From Blastococcus sp. KM273128 (GTDB lineage: Bacteria > Actinomycetota > Actinomycetes > Mycobacteriales > Geodermatophilaceae), in assembly GCF_021698975.1 (NCBI RefSeq), contig NZ_SSXA01000011.1:21974-85973 (forward strand): a stretch of 64,000 nucleotides of DNA. The letters run 5' to 3'. The number at the start of each line of letters is the position of its first letter. Position 1 is the first letter of the stretch. Position numbers and translations under genes: made by a program. Of this stretch, positions 17,457 through 26,947 are shown one piece after another. The notes under the pieces are model-generated. The model searched no databases, was not told the DNA's origin, and was given only the letters and a program-made list of their open reading frames with translations.

Positions 17457-18040
17457 CGGAAGGAGCCCGCGACCGCGTCGAAGAGCGCGGTGAGCGGGTC
17501 GAGCAGCACCAGCAGCGGCGTCGAGAAGCTCAGCAGCACGAAGCCGCCCCCGGGCACCGGGTGGTGGTACTGGGCGACCGCCGTCTCGACCCGGCGGCCG
17601 TCCGGGGCCGGCACGGGCACCCGGCGGCGCCGGCGGGCCACCGGGCCGCAGGCCAGCTCCACCACGTCGGCCTGCTCCCCCGGGTTCGCCGCGGCGAGGA
17701 ACGCGGCCTCCTCCGCGCCGGCCCGGTCGGCGACCGGCGGGACCACCCCCACCGCCAGGGCGCAGGCCAGGGGCGCGGCGCCCTCCTCGAGCACCGGCAG
17801 GTGCACCTCGACCGTGTGGCTCTCCACCCGCGCGGCGACGGCGTCGAGCAGCACGCGGGCGACCTGGGGCATCAGCCGGTCGCGGTCCGGGCGGCCCCGG
17901 GTGACGGCACGGGCGATGCGGCGGACGTCGGCGTCCCGCTCCGCGTCGTCCAGGACCCGGATCCGCGCCCAGTCGCCGGGCACCGCGAACGTGAAGTCGC
18001 GCGGCCGGACCCCCACGTCCTCCCGCAGCACGGCGGTCAC
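17444..18040 (-). CDS. hypothetical protein, possible LpqN/Mog1-like fold
   Basis: The 198-residue protein starts FTFAVPGDWARI, a pattern seen at the start of Mog1/PsbP/LpqN-like domains. It ends with a membrane-compatible segment (FVLLSFSTPLLVLLDPLTALFDAVAGSF) just as in such domains. No signal peptide is seen, so cytoplasmic location is likely. GTG 18040 overlaps the stop of the 413-residue gene by 4 bp (GTGA). Function is unknown; its tight coupling to WXG100-type genes suggests a chaperone or accessory role. Confidence 0.6.
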   Translation of the reverse strand: MTAVLREDVGVRPRDFTFAVPGDWARIRVLDDAERDADVRRIARAVTRGRPDRDRLMPQVARVLLDAVAARVESHTVEVHLPVLEEGAAPLACALAVGVVPPVADRAGAEEAAFLAAANPGEQADVVELACGPVARRRRRVPVPAPDGRRVETAVAQYHHPVPGGGFVLLSFSTPLLVLLDPLTALFDAVAGSFRWLP

Positions 18041-19278
18041 CGGCCCACCCGGACCGGGGCCGGACCGGGGCCGGCGAAGGCGTTGGCGGCGGGGACGGTG
18101 CCCGCGGCGTTGGCGAACAGGGACGCGCCCTCGGCGCGGGCGGCGCGGGAGAGGCCGGCCTGCACCTGCGGTGCGGCCGTCGCGGCCGGGGGGAGGACGG
18201 GCGGCGGGCCGGCGACGGGATCGCGCCACAGCCCCGACCGGCGGTACGCCTCGGCCCACTCCCCGCGGGTGGGCAGCCAGCCGCGCGGGTCGCGGGCCCG
18301 GGAGGTGAGGGCGGCGGCCCGTCCGGGGGACGCGGCGACGCGGGAGGCCCTCGTCGCCTCCAGCCGGGTCATCCCCGAACCACGCAGGTGCGTGATGAGC
18401 GACGGGCGGGCCAGCCCGCGGGTGCCCGTGGCCACCGCCCGGCCGGCCAGCGCGAAGGCGCGACCGGCCCCGAAGGTCAGCACACCGGCCAGGTCCCAGA
18501 GCACGGCGTCCAGCCCCGCCCGGCCGCTCACCAGCAGCACCGTGTTGCCCATCAGCGACACGGCGCCCGCGAGCACGGCCAGCGCGGCGAACGGCGCGGC
18601 GAACGGCTGCAGGCCCGGGATCGCGCCGAGGAAGAAGGCCACCAGCCCGAGGGCCCCCGACACGAGCCCCGCGCACCGGGTGACGACGGCGACCACGTCC
18701 AGGACGTCGTCCCAGAAGCCGTCCGCGAGGTCGTCGGCACCGAGGACGTCATCGATGGCGTCGGCGGCGGTCTCCCCCGCCGCCCGCCACTCGGCCTCCA
18801 GTGGTGCCAGGTCCTCCTCGGCCGCCCGGATGACCCCGGTGGCCGCCGCGGAGTCGTCGTTCGCCCGGCGCTCGGCGACCGGGTCGGGCTCCGGCTGCGC
18901 GGCGGCCCGTTCGCGGGCCCGCCAGGCGGCGTCCCGGGCCTCCGCGGCCTCCTTGGCGCGGGCCAGGACGACGTCGGCGCGGGCCTGCACGTCCTCGAGC
19001 CGGCGCGCGTAGCCGTCCAGGGCCGCCGCCGTCCCCTCGTACCGGGCGAGCGCCTGCTCGATCGTGCCGGCCACCTCGGCCGTGCGCTCCCGGAACGCCC
19101 GGCCGGCGTCGGAACCCCACGCGGTCGTGCTGCCGTGGATCTCGCGGAGCGCCGTCGCCGCCGTGGTGATGGCCTCGGCCGTGCCGGCGTACCGCCGCGC
19201 GAGCCGGGCGATCTCCCCGGCGTTCCCGCCGACCGGGTCCGACGGGCGCAGCGGAGACCAGTCCCGCGGGCGGCTCAC
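18037..19278 (-). CDS. large WXG100-type operon protein with central hydrophobic region
   Basis: 413 residues. The first ~130 are helical, with a WXG-like turn (AWGSDAGRAF, about residues 53-62) followed by a long coiled-coil hairpin. The middle (about residues 195-270) has two to three hydrophobic segments (VVAVVTRCAGLVSGALGLVAFF and AALAVLAGAVSLMG). The C-terminal third is Pro/Ala-rich. This resembles LXG/WXG-headed proteins linked to type VII secretion. No toxin motif is evident at the C-terminus. It overlaps both neighbours by 4 bp. Confidence 0.62.
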   Translation of the reverse strand: MSRPRDWSPLRPSDPVGGNAGEIARLARRYAGTAEAITTAATALREIHGSTTAWGSDAGRAFRERTAEVAGTIEQALARYEGTAAALDGYARRLEDVQARADVVLARAKEAAEARDAAWRARERAAAQPEPDPVAERRANDDSAAATGVIRAAEEDLAPLEAEWRAAGETAADAIDDVLGADDLADGFWDDVLDVVAVVTRCAGLVSGALGLVAFFLGAIPGLQPFAAPFAALAVLAGAVSLMGNTVLLVSGRAGLDAVLWDLAGVLTFGAGRAFALAGRAVATGTRGLARPSLITHLRGSGMTRLEATRASRVAASPGRAAALTSRARDPRGWLPTRGEWAEAYRRSGLWRDPVAGPPPVLPPAATAAPQVQAGLSRAARAEGASLFANAAGTVPAANAFAGPGPAPVRVGR

Positions 19279-19565
19279 CGCTCACCGGCCAGGGCGGCGA
19301 CCAGCTCGGTCTCGATCCGCTCGTAGAGCTCCGCGGCGTCCTGCGCGGCCTGGCCCAGCCCCGTGATGAGACCGGCCATCTCGGTGCGCCGGCGGTCCCA
19401 GCCGCTGCCGAACTCGCGCAGCCGCTCCCGCAGCCGGTCGTGCGCGATGACGTCACGGCCGACGTCGGCGGCGTCCCGCGCGCCGTCGAACGCACCGTGC
19501 ACGACCAGCAGCGCCCGCCCCGCGTCGCGCAGGACCGCCGTCTCCACCTCCAGGCCGTCACCCAC
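19275..19565 (-). CDS. WXG100-like small helical protein
   Basis: A 96-residue, two-helix protein with a central FGSGWDRRR turn in place of a canonical WXG. It matches the ~100-residue length of ESAT-6/WXG100 proteins, which are secreted by type VII systems as helical-hairpin dimers. GTG 19565 starts a frame free of the low-complexity upstream sequence. It is the first gene of the operon and overlaps the next by 4 bp. No FtsK/SpoIIIE-type secretion ATPase is in the window. Confidence 0.6.
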   Translation of the reverse strand: MGDGLEVETAVLRDAGRALLVVHGAFDGARDAADVGRDVIAHDRLRERLREFGSGWDRRRTEMAGLITGLGQAAQDAAELYERIETELVAALAGER

Positions 19566-19620
19566 ACCGCGGACCCTAGGCAGGAACCGCCCCGCGCCGG
19601 AGCGGTTGTCCACAGGCGGC

Positions 19621-20652
<1,032 letters not shown>

Positions 20653-20748
20653 GCGCCGATCCTGCGGCACCGCCGCCGCACGCGCCGCACCGCCCCGGAA
20701 GGGCTACCGCACTAGGGTGGGCACGTCCGCCCTGCTCCGGAGGTCACC

Positions 20749-20916
20749 GTGCTGCTGCGCGTGCTCGGATTCCTACTGGTCGCGTGGCTCGTGCTCTCGC
20801 TGGTCGGCGCGGTGCTCGCGGTGGTCGAGGGTCTGTTCTGGCTGCTGGCCGTCGGCGTGCTGCTCTTCCTCGGCACCGCCGCCTACGGCCGGCGCAAGCG
20901 CGACCACCGCGTCTGA
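20749..20916 (+). CDS. small two-helix membrane protein
   Basis: A 55-residue protein starting at GTG 20749, with GGAGG six bases upstream (CCGGAGGTCACC). It is almost wholly hydrophobic: one helix LGFLLVAWLVLSLVGAVLAVV, a short turn, a second helix LFWLLAVGVLLFLGTAAYG, then a basic tail GRRKRDHRV. The positive-inside rule puts both termini in the cytoplasm. Function unknown. Its TGA stop lies inside a perfect hairpin shared with the convergent small gene. Confidence 0.72.
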   Translation: MLLRVLGFLLVAWLVLSLVGAVLAVVEGLFWLLAVGVLLFLGTAAYGRRKRDHRV

Positions 20917-20934
20917 TCCCCGCGGCGGGGATCA
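20914..20934. terminator. shared bidirectional hairpin containing both stop codons
   Basis: Arms 20914-20923 (TGATCCCCGC) and 20925-20934 (GCGGGGATCA) are perfect complements around one base. The left arm starts with the TGA of the + strand small membrane gene and the right arm ends with the complement of the TGA of the - strand small gene. It probably serves as terminator for both convergent genes. Confidence 0.6.
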
Positions 20935-21102
20935 GTCCCCGTCGGCGTCGCCCCCCGCTCCACCGGCGAGGGGGTGCGGCTCGCCCACCGGGACGGCGGG
21001 CGGCGCGCCGGGCGCGTACCGCTCCGCCACCTGGTCCGCGGGCTCGACGCGCACCCCGGACTCGAGGGCGTCCAGGTCGATGGCGTAGCGGTTGCCGGTC
21101 AT
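20932..21102 (-). CDS. small acidic hypothetical protein
   Basis: A 56-residue protein starting MTGNRYAIDLDALESGVRVEP and ending in an acidic Gly-Asp tail (GGDADGD). It is soluble and possibly disordered at its C-terminus. ATG 21102 is preceded by GGGAAGG. Codon third positions are strongly G/C as in neighbouring genes, which supports real coding. Function unknown. It converges on the small membrane protein gene and shares its terminator hairpin. Confidence 0.5.
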   Translation of the reverse strand: MTGNRYAIDLDALESGVRVEPADQVAERYAPGAPPAVPVGEPHPLAGGAGGDADGD

Positions 21103-21168
21103 GGCACGACCTTCCCGCCGAGGGGACCGTTCGTCGAGACCGGCCGCCGGACGGCCGCGCGCCCGGCG

Positions 21169-21945
21169 TCAGGAGCCGCCCGGCCGGTGGGCCCAGGTGT
21201 GGCGGTAGTAGTCGGCCAGCCGCAGCCGTGCGGCCGCCGCCTCGTCCAGGTAGGCCCCGGCCCGCGGGTGCAGCTGCAGCACGGAGGCGGGGCACATGCT
21301 GCTGAGTGGGCCTTCCACCGCGGCCGCAACGGCATCGGCCTTGGCCCTCCCCAGCGCGACGAGCACCAGCTCCCGCGCCTCCAGGATCGTGCCCAGCCCT
21401 TGGGTGAGGCAGTGCACCGGCACCTCCTCCGGGGAGGCGAAGAAGCGCGCGTTGTCCGCCCGCGTCCGGGGGGCGAGGGTCTTGACGCGGGTGCGCGAGG
21501 ACAGGGACGACGTCGGCTCGTTGAAGCCGATGTGCCCGTTGGCGCCGATACCGAGGATCTGCACGTCGATGCCACCGGCCGCCTCGATCCTCCGCTCGAA
21601 GCCGGCCGCCGCCGCGACCAGCTCGGCCGCGCCGCCGTCGGGGACGTGCACCCGGGCGGGGTCGAGCCGCAGAGGCTGGACGACGGTGCGCCGCAGGACC
21701 GAGGCGTAGCTCTGCGGGTGACCCGGCGGGAGCCCGACGTACTCGTCGAGCCCGAAGCCGCGGATGCCGGAGACGTCCAGCTCCCCGGCGGCGACCTGCC
21801 GGGCGAGCTCGGCGTAGAGCCCCAGCGGCGAGGAGCCGGTCGCGAGACCGACCACGGCGTCCGGGCGCCGGCGGACCGCCTCGGCGATCCGCCGCGCCGC
21901 GACCCGGGCGACCTCGTCGGGCCCGGGGAGGATGACCACCTCCAC
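21169..21945 (-). CDS. nagB: glucosamine-6-phosphate deaminase
   Basis: 258 residues of the NagB/6-phosphogluconolactonase fold. It shows the phosphate-binding VVGLATGSSPLGLY, the LDEYVGLPPGHPQSY catalytic-Asp segment, GIGANGHIGFNEP and the SSRTRVKTLAPRTR block. These are the standard deaminase-specific motifs. The enzyme converts glucosamine-6-phosphate to fructose-6-phosphate and ammonia, linking amino-sugar use to glycolysis. GTG start at 21945. Other nag genes are not in the window. It diverges from the GH26-like lipoprotein gene 63 bp away. Confidence 0.92.
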   Translation of the reverse strand: MEVVILPGPDEVARVAARRIAEAVRRRPDAVVGLATGSSPLGLYAELARQVAAGELDVSGIRGFGLDEYVGLPPGHPQSYASVLRRTVVQPLRLDPARVHVPDGGAAELVAAAAGFERRIEAAGGIDVQILGIGANGHIGFNEPTSSLSSRTRVKTLAPRTRADNARFFASPEEVPVHCLTQGLGTILEARELVLVALGRAKADAVAAAVEGPLSSMCPASVLQLHPRAGAYLDEAAAARLRLADYYRHTWAHRPGGS

Positions 21946-22008
21946 CGGCCCAGGATCCCACCGTCGTCGATCGCTTCAGCCGCGGTGCCCGGCGTCCGAT
22001 GGGACGGT

Positions 22009-23178
22009 GTGCGACGACTGCCGGCCCTCACCCTCTCCGCCCTGACCACCACGGCCCTCCTCTCCGGGTGCGGGACGGCGGACGACGGCGCCGCCGACGC
22101 CGGGCCGGTCTGCTCGGCGGCGGAGCTGGCGCGGCCGGGCGCGGGCGACGGCGTCTACCTCGGGGTGAACCTCGACTGGGGCGACCGCACGCTCGCCGAG
22201 CACTCCGCCGCGCTGGGCTCCCGCCCCGCCGCCGCCGTCTCCTTCTCCGGCTTCCCCTTCTCCCCCGCCGACGAGCGCAACCTCGACGCCGCCGTCGAGC
22301 AGGTCCGGGGCGAGGGCGGCCTGCTGCTGCTCACCCTGGAGCCGCACGGCGGGCTGGCCGCCGTCACCGAGGAGGTGTCCGAGGCCCTGGCCGGGCGGCT
22401 GGCCCGCTACAACGAGCGGGGGGTGCCGGTGGTGGTGCGCTTCGCCCACGAGATGAACGGCTCCTGGTACCCGTGGGGCCAGCAGCCGAGCGCCTACGTC
22501 GAGGCGTTCCGGCGGGTCGCCGCCGCCGTCCACGCGGGAGCACCGGGCTCGGCGGTCATGTGGGCACCGAACTACGGCGGCGGCTACCCGTTCACCGGCG
22601 GCGCGCACGCGGCGGCCGCCCCCGGCGACGTGGCCGCGCTCGACACCGACGGCGACGGGACCGTGTCGGCCGCCGACGACCCCTACGCCCCCTACTGGCC
22701 GGGCGAGGACGCCGTCGACTGGGTCGGGATGTCGCTGTACCACTGGGGCGACAGCCACCCGTGGGGCGAGAACGAGGTACCCGAGGCCGGCAAGTTCGTC
22801 GCCCAGCTGACCGGCAGCTACGCCGGGCGGGGCGGGGACGACCGGGGCTTACCGGACTTCCACGCCGAGTACGGCGAGCGGTACGGCAAGCCGGTCGCCG
22901 TCCCGGAGACCGCGGCGTTCTTCGCCCCCGGCGGTGGTGGCGCCGACGAGCTGGCCGTCAAGCAGGCCTGGTGGCGGCAGCTGTTCGAACCGGGGCTGGC
23001 GCAGCGGCTGCCCCGCCTGGCGATGGTCAACTGGTTCGAGTGGGCCAAGGACGAGCCGGAGGTCGGCGGCCGCGTGGACTGGCGGGCGACCGGCTCCGCA
23101 CCCGTGCGCGACGCCTTCCGCGCCGACCTGCCGGAGTGGGCACTGGATGCCGGCGACGTCCCCCGCTGCGGCGGCTGA
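22009..23178 (+). CDS. GH26-like glycoside hydrolase lipoprotein
   Basis: The N-terminal signal ends in lipobox LLSGC, so the protein should be tethered outside the cell. The remaining ~365 residues form a TIM-barrel like glycosyl hydrolase family 26: VVRFAHEMNGSWYPWG supplies the acid/base Glu148 in the characteristic HEMNG, and KPVAVPETAAFF supplies the nucleophile candidate Glu300. WVGMSLYHWG and MVNWFEWAKDEP complete the usual pattern. Such enzymes cut mannans or related beta-glycans; the exact polymer is not readable. GTG 22009 begins directly at the signal sequence. The 3' end lies antisense to the PQ-loop gene's tail. Confidence 0.82.
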   Translation: MRRLPALTLSALTTTALLSGCGTADDGAADAGPVCSAAELARPGAGDGVYLGVNLDWGDRTLAEHSAALGSRPAAAVSFSGFPFSPADERNLDAAVEQVRGEGGLLLLTLEPHGGLAAVTEEVSEALAGRLARYNERGVPVVVRFAHEMNGSWYPWGQQPSAYVEAFRRVAAAVHAGAPGSAVMWAPNYGGGYPFTGGAHAAAAPGDVAALDTDGDGTVSAADDPYAPYWPGEDAVDWVGMSLYHWGDSHPWGENEVPEAGKFVAQLTGSYAGRGGDDRGLPDFHAEYGERYGKPVAVPETAAFFAPGGGGADELAVKQAWWRQLFEPGLAQRLPRLAMVNWFEWAKDEPEVGGRVDWRATGSAPVRDAFRADLPEWALDAGDVPRCGG

Positions 23179-23814
23179 CCCGGCCGCCGGCAGCAGCGCC
23201 CGCCGGGCGCGCAGCATCCCGCAGACGACCAGCGAGCAGCACAGCCCGACACCGGCCGAGAGCCACACCGCGGCCTGGTCGAGGCACCAGCCGTAACCGG
23301 TCCACGCGGCGCAGGAGCCCGAGCCGAGCCACCACCGCGCCGGCGAGAGCCCGGAGAGGTCCTGCGTGCGGTCGCGCAGCAGGCTGACCGGCTGCGGCAG
23401 CGCGGCCGCCGCGCCCACCACGGAGGCCACCCCGCCGAGCAGCGCCGCTGCCGCCGCCGGATCGGTGCCGAGCAGCGCGGCGCCGGCGAGCACGCCCCCG
23501 GCCAGCGCGGCGAGGACGGCGGCGCTCGGCGCGGTGCGCAGCAGCACGCGCGGCGCGCGCAAGCGGGGCTGGGTGAGCAGCAGCGCCACGAGGACGGCGG
23601 CGTTGCCCGTGCCGACGACGGCGTTGGTGACGATCTGCACCGGATCGCCGGAGAGCAGGCCGAAGGCGAGCCAGGAGAGGTTGAGCGCGACGGCGAGCCA
23701 GGCGCTGGTGGGCGAGAGACCGAGGGTGCGGCGGTGCCGGCAGGAACGCCAGACCTGGGGCCAGACGACGGCGATGCTGAGGGTGGCCGCGAGGATGCCG
23801 AGAACGGCGGACAT
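22849..23814 (-). CDS. PQ-loop (SemiSWEET-like) membrane transporter with odd antisense tail
   Basis: The N-terminal ~200 residues have about six hydrophobic helices and two PQ-type turns (AVVWPQVWRSCRHRRTLGLSPTSAW and AAALPQPVSLLRDRTQDLSGLSPARWW), as in PQ-loop/SWEET transporters of small solutes. The reading frame then stays open through ~110 more residues antisense to the GH26-like gene, low in complexity and unlike a membrane protein. The real protein may end earlier through an error or have a non-conserved tail. ATG 23814 precedes the first helix. Confidence 0.62.
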   Translation of the reverse strand: MSAVLGILAATLSIAVVWPQVWRSCRHRRTLGLSPTSAWLAVALNLSWLAFGLLSGDPVQIVTNAVVGTGNAAVLVALLLTQPRLRAPRVLLRTAPSAAVLAALAGGVLAGAALLGTDPAAAAALLGGVASVVGAAAALPQPVSLLRDRTQDLSGLSPARWWLGSGSCAAWTGYGWCLDQAAVWLSAGVGLCCSLVVCGMLRARRALLPAAGSAAAAGDVAGIQCPLRQVGAEGVAHGCGAGRPPVHAAADLRLVLGPLEPVDHRQAGQPLRQPRFEQLPPPGLLDGQLVGATTAGGEERRGLRDGDRLAVPLAVLGVEVR

Positions 23815-24004
23815 GGTGGAGCGGGGATCCGTTCGGAGTCGGTGCGAGGAGCGGGCACCGGGCACGAGCTGCGGGACGCTCGCCGATGAGCGGCAGGGGC
23901 CGGCGGTGACCGGGGACGTCATCGGCGTTATGCATCCGTGATCGGAACGTGATCACCCTGTTTCCCTCTGTGACGTCCGCCGCAGGCTCCTACGCTGGAC
24001 GGCC

Positions 24005-25507
24005 GTGACGACCCGCACCGAGACGATCCGCGCCGCCGGCGGCTACCTGCGGTCCTGGCTGGACGCGCAGGTGCGGCACCGCCGGGTGCCGGGGGCGCAG
24101 GTGGCCGTCCGCCACGGCGGTGAGCTGGTGCTCTCCACCGCGGTCGGCGTCGCCGACGTCGCGACCGGGGCGCCGCTCACCCCCGAGCACCTGTTCCGCG
24201 TCGCCTCGCACTCCAAGACGTTCACCGCGACCCTCGTCCTCCAGCTGGTCGAGGCCGGGCGGCTGCGGCTGGACGACCCGATCGGCGCGCACGTGCCGGA
24301 GCTGGCGGCGGCCGGCTCACCGGTGGCCCGCGTGACCGTCCGGGAGCTGCTCGGGCACCAGGCCGGCATCACCCGGGACGGCGCCGAGGCCGACTTCTGG
24401 CAGCTCGAGCAGCCGTTCCCGGACCGGCCACAGGTGGTCTCGGCGGCGCTGCGGGCGGGGCCGGTGCTGCGGCGCAACGAGCACTTCAAGTACTCCAACG
24501 TCGGCTACGCGCTCCTCGGCCTGGCGATCGAGGCGGTCACCGGGACCTCCTACGCCGCGGCGGTGCGCACCGGCATCCTCGAGCCGCTGGGGCTCACCCG
24601 CACCGGGGCCGACCACGACCCCGCGCGGGCCGGGGAGCACGTCAGCGGGCACACCGCCCTGGTGCTGGGCGAGAGCACCCGGCACCCCCTCGGCTCGGTG
24701 GGCACGGGGGCGTTCGCCGCGGCGACCGGCTTCTACTCGACCGCCGAGGAGCTCGCCGTCCTCGGCTCGGCCCACGTGCTCGGGGACGACCGGCTGCTCG
24801 GCGACGACGCGAAGCGGCTGCTGCAGCGCCTGGAGTCGGTGGTCACCGCGTACGGCACCGAGGTCGGCCGGTACGGGCTGGGCCTGGCGCTGACCACCGT
24901 GGGCGAGCGGCACCTGGTGGGGCACAGCGGCGGGTGGCCGGGGCAGATCACCGTCACGTTCGTGGACCCGGTCGACGGGCTGGTCGTCAGCGTGCTCACC
25001 AACGCGATCGACGGCCCTGCCGAGGAGCTGGCGACCGGGCTGGTGAAGCTGGTCGACGTCGCGCTGCAGCCGCGCACCGGGGTGCCCGCCACGCCACCGG
25101 ACGGCCCGCCGCCGTCGTCGTTCGCCGGTCGCTTCGCCGGGCTCTGGGGCGTGGTCGACGTCGCCGAGCTCGCCGGGCGGCTGGTGCTCGTGCGGCCGAC
25201 CTGGCCCGACCCCCTGCCCGGGATCGAGGAGCTGCAAGTCATCGACGGCCGCACGTTGCGGGTCGTCGCGCAGCCGGGGTTCGGGCCGGCCGGCGAGCCG
25301 GTGCCGGTCGAGCGGGACGCCGCCGGGCGGGTCGTGTCGCTGCGGCTGGGCGGCGTGAGCTACCGGGCCCTCGAGGACCCCGACCGGGGTGGCTCGTCGG
25401 CACCGGACCGTCCGGCGTCGTCGGGCCTCTGGGATCAGCCGGCACCCGCGGCCGGCACGCGGTCGGCCGCCGGCCCGGGGAGCAGGGCCGCCTCGGAGGC
25501 CTCGTAG
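24005..25507 (+). CDS. serine beta-lactamase-fold hydrolase (class C/esterase family)
   Basis: 500 residues. The active-site tetrad is S68-H-S-K71 (SxxK), the second motif Y163-S-N165 and the third HSGG. These define the penicillin-binding-protein-like serine hydrolases that include class C beta-lactamases, DD-peptidases and esterases. There is no obvious signal peptide, so a cytoplasmic esterase or peptidase is more likely than a secreted lactamase. A C-terminal extension of ~130 residues (DUF3471-like beta domain by position) follows. GTG 24005 is the start. It overlaps the convergent DUF817 gene by 73 bp. Confidence 0.85.
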   Translation: MTTRTETIRAAGGYLRSWLDAQVRHRRVPGAQVAVRHGGELVLSTAVGVADVATGAPLTPEHLFRVASHSKTFTATLVLQLVEAGRLRLDDPIGAHVPELAAAGSPVARVTVRELLGHQAGITRDGAEADFWQLEQPFPDRPQVVSAALRAGPVLRRNEHFKYSNVGYALLGLAIEAVTGTSYAAAVRTGILEPLGLTRTGADHDPARAGEHVSGHTALVLGESTRHPLGSVGTGAFAAATGFYSTAEELAVLGSAHVLGDDRLLGDDAKRLLQRLESVVTAYGTEVGRYGLGLALTTVGERHLVGHSGGWPGQITVTFVDPVDGLVVSVLTNAIDGPAEELATGLVKLVDVALQPRTGVPATPPDGPPPSSFAGRFAGLWGVVDVAELAGRLVLVRPTWPDPLPGIEELQVIDGRTLRVVAQPGFGPAGEPVPVERDAAGRVVSLRLGGVSYRALEDPDRGGSSAPDRPASSGLWDQPAPAAGTRSAAGPGSRAASEAS

Positions 25508-26307
25508 GCCCGGAACACCGTCCGGTCACCGGGCCGGCCGTACAGCTGCCCCTCCCGCGCCTTCACCGCCGCGACCAGGACGATGCTGACCACCACCAGC
25601 AGCGACCACGAGCCCAGCTTGGCCGCGTGGACGAGCGTCCACACCGACTCCTGCGAGGGGTACTGCCAGGCCCGCAGCAGGGTGGCGGCGTTCTCGGCGA
25701 CCCAGAGGAAGAAGCCGATGAGGACGAACGAGAGCGCGAGCGGCATCACGTAGCGCCGCCGGCCGACCGTGAAGTGCACCCCGGTCCGCCAGGTGACGGC
25801 GAGCAGCAGCAGGGTCAGGGGCAGCCGGACGTCCCAGGTGACGTGGTGGGTGAAGAAGTTGAGGTAGATCAACGCGGCGACGACGGCGGTGCTGCGCGCG
25901 CGGTAGGTCGTGATCCGCAGGTCGAAGCGGCGCCAGGCCTGGCAGACGTAGCTGCCGACCGCCGCGTACATGAAGCCGCTGCACAGCGGCACGCCACCGA
26001 TCGTGGCCAGGCCGGTGTCCGGGTAGGACCACGAGCCCTGCGCCACCTTGAACAGCTCGAGCACCAGGCCGACGAGGTGGAAGCCGAAGATGACGGCGAC
26101 CTCGCGGCCGGTCTCCCAGCGGACCAGCCACAGCACCAGCGTCACGCCGAGGGACCACAGCAGCAGGGCGTCGGCGGCGGCGACCGGCAGCGGGACGACG
26201 CGGACGAGGGCGAGTCCGAGGAAGAACAGGACGGCGAAGAGGCAGCACTGCGCCTCGATCCAGGCGAACCGCAGCAGCTGCCTCACCGGGGAGAGGCTAG
26301 GTCGCAC
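25435..26307 (-). CDS. DUF817 family integral membrane protein
   Basis: 290 residues with about eight hydrophobic helices and the DUF817 landmarks FGFHLVGLVLELFKVAQGSWSYPDTG, GVPLCSGFMYAAVGSYVCQAWR and LNFFTHHVTWDVR. The conserved SYPD and His/Asp residues inside helices recur in this family, whose function is unknown. A C-terminal cytoplasmic tail of ~40 residues overlaps the end of the serine hydrolase gene on the opposite strand, a modest convergent overlap. It is transcribed alone. Confidence 0.85.
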   Translation of the reverse strand: MRPSLSPVRQLLRFAWIEAQCCLFAVLFFLGLALVRVVPLPVAAADALLLWSLGVTLVLWLVRWETGREVAVIFGFHLVGLVLELFKVAQGSWSYPDTGLATIGGVPLCSGFMYAAVGSYVCQAWRRFDLRITTYRARSTAVVAALIYLNFFTHHVTWDVRLPLTLLLLAVTWRTGVHFTVGRRRYVMPLALSFVLIGFFLWVAENAATLLRAWQYPSQESVWTLVHAAKLGSWSLLVVVSIVLVAAVKAREGQLYGRPGDRTVFRAYEASEAALLPGPAADRVPAAGAG

Positions 26308-26368
26308 CGACGCCCAGGTGGGTGTCCGCGCCCCCGCGCGTGTCCGCCGGGCCCCGGGCCCCGAGCGG

Positions 26369-26947
26369 TCAGCGCACCGTGGCCGGGCCGGGGCGGAACG
26401 GCGCGCCGTGGGCGCAGACCACCAGGGTGGCGAGGTCGAGCACGCGCTCGCGCTGCCGGCGCAGCTCGTCGCGGTCGTGGCTGTACGGGTCGTCGGCCGG
26501 CCCCTCCTCGGTCCACCAGAGGTGGGTGAGGGCGACGACGTCGTCGGGCGTGCCGACGAGCGTGGTGATGTCCTGCGGGGTGTGCCCGGGCGTGGCCAGC
26601 AGCCGGATGCTCGGGGTGAGCTGCGTGCCCTCGGCGGCCCGGCGGGTGAAGGTGTCGCCCTCGATGACGGACTGGAAGTCGTGCACGGGGACCACCGGGA
26701 AGAGGGCCACGTTCACGGTGTGGTCCAGGTGGTGGTGGCTGACGACGACGTCGGTGACGTCCTCGGGACGCACGCCGAGCTCGCGCATCGGGGCCAGGAT
26801 CCGGTCCCGGTCGGAGACCATCCCGGGGTCGACGACGACCACCCGGCCGGCGTCCCGGATTAGGCTCACCGTGCCCGCTACGTGCGGCATGCGCACGTAG
26901 CCCTCGACCAGGACGTCCAGGCGGGCGGTGCGCGTCAGCTCCGGCAT
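26369..26947 (-). CDS. metallo-beta-lactamase fold hydrolase (MBLAC1-like)
   Basis: A 192-residue protein with the metal signature SHHHLDH (HxHxDH) near residue 70, a TPGHTPQD segment (third His) and CAHGAPF near the C-terminus. The short length and GTVSLIRDAGRVVVVDPGM start resemble MBLAC1-like hydrolases rather than glyoxalase II. Substrate unknown. ATG 26947 is at the natural N-terminus; in-frame sequence upstream is low-complexity. It diverges from the nhaA region, leaving a long leader between them. Confidence 0.8.
   Translation of the reverse strand: MPELTRTARLDVLVEGYVRMPHVAGTVSLIRDAGRVVVVDPGMVSDRDRILAPMRELGVRPEDVTDVVVSHHHLDHTVNVALFPVVPVHDFQSVIEGDTFTRRAAEGTQLTPSIRLLATPGHTPQDITTLVGTPDDVVALTHLWWTEEGPADDPYSHDRDELRRQRERVLDLATLVVCAHGAPFRPGPATVR

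Noticed and set aside
24005..25507. Secreted class C beta-lactamase conferring resistance
   Set aside because: SxxK and YSN motifs are present, but there is no signal peptide and a long C-terminal extension fits esterase/peptidase relatives better.
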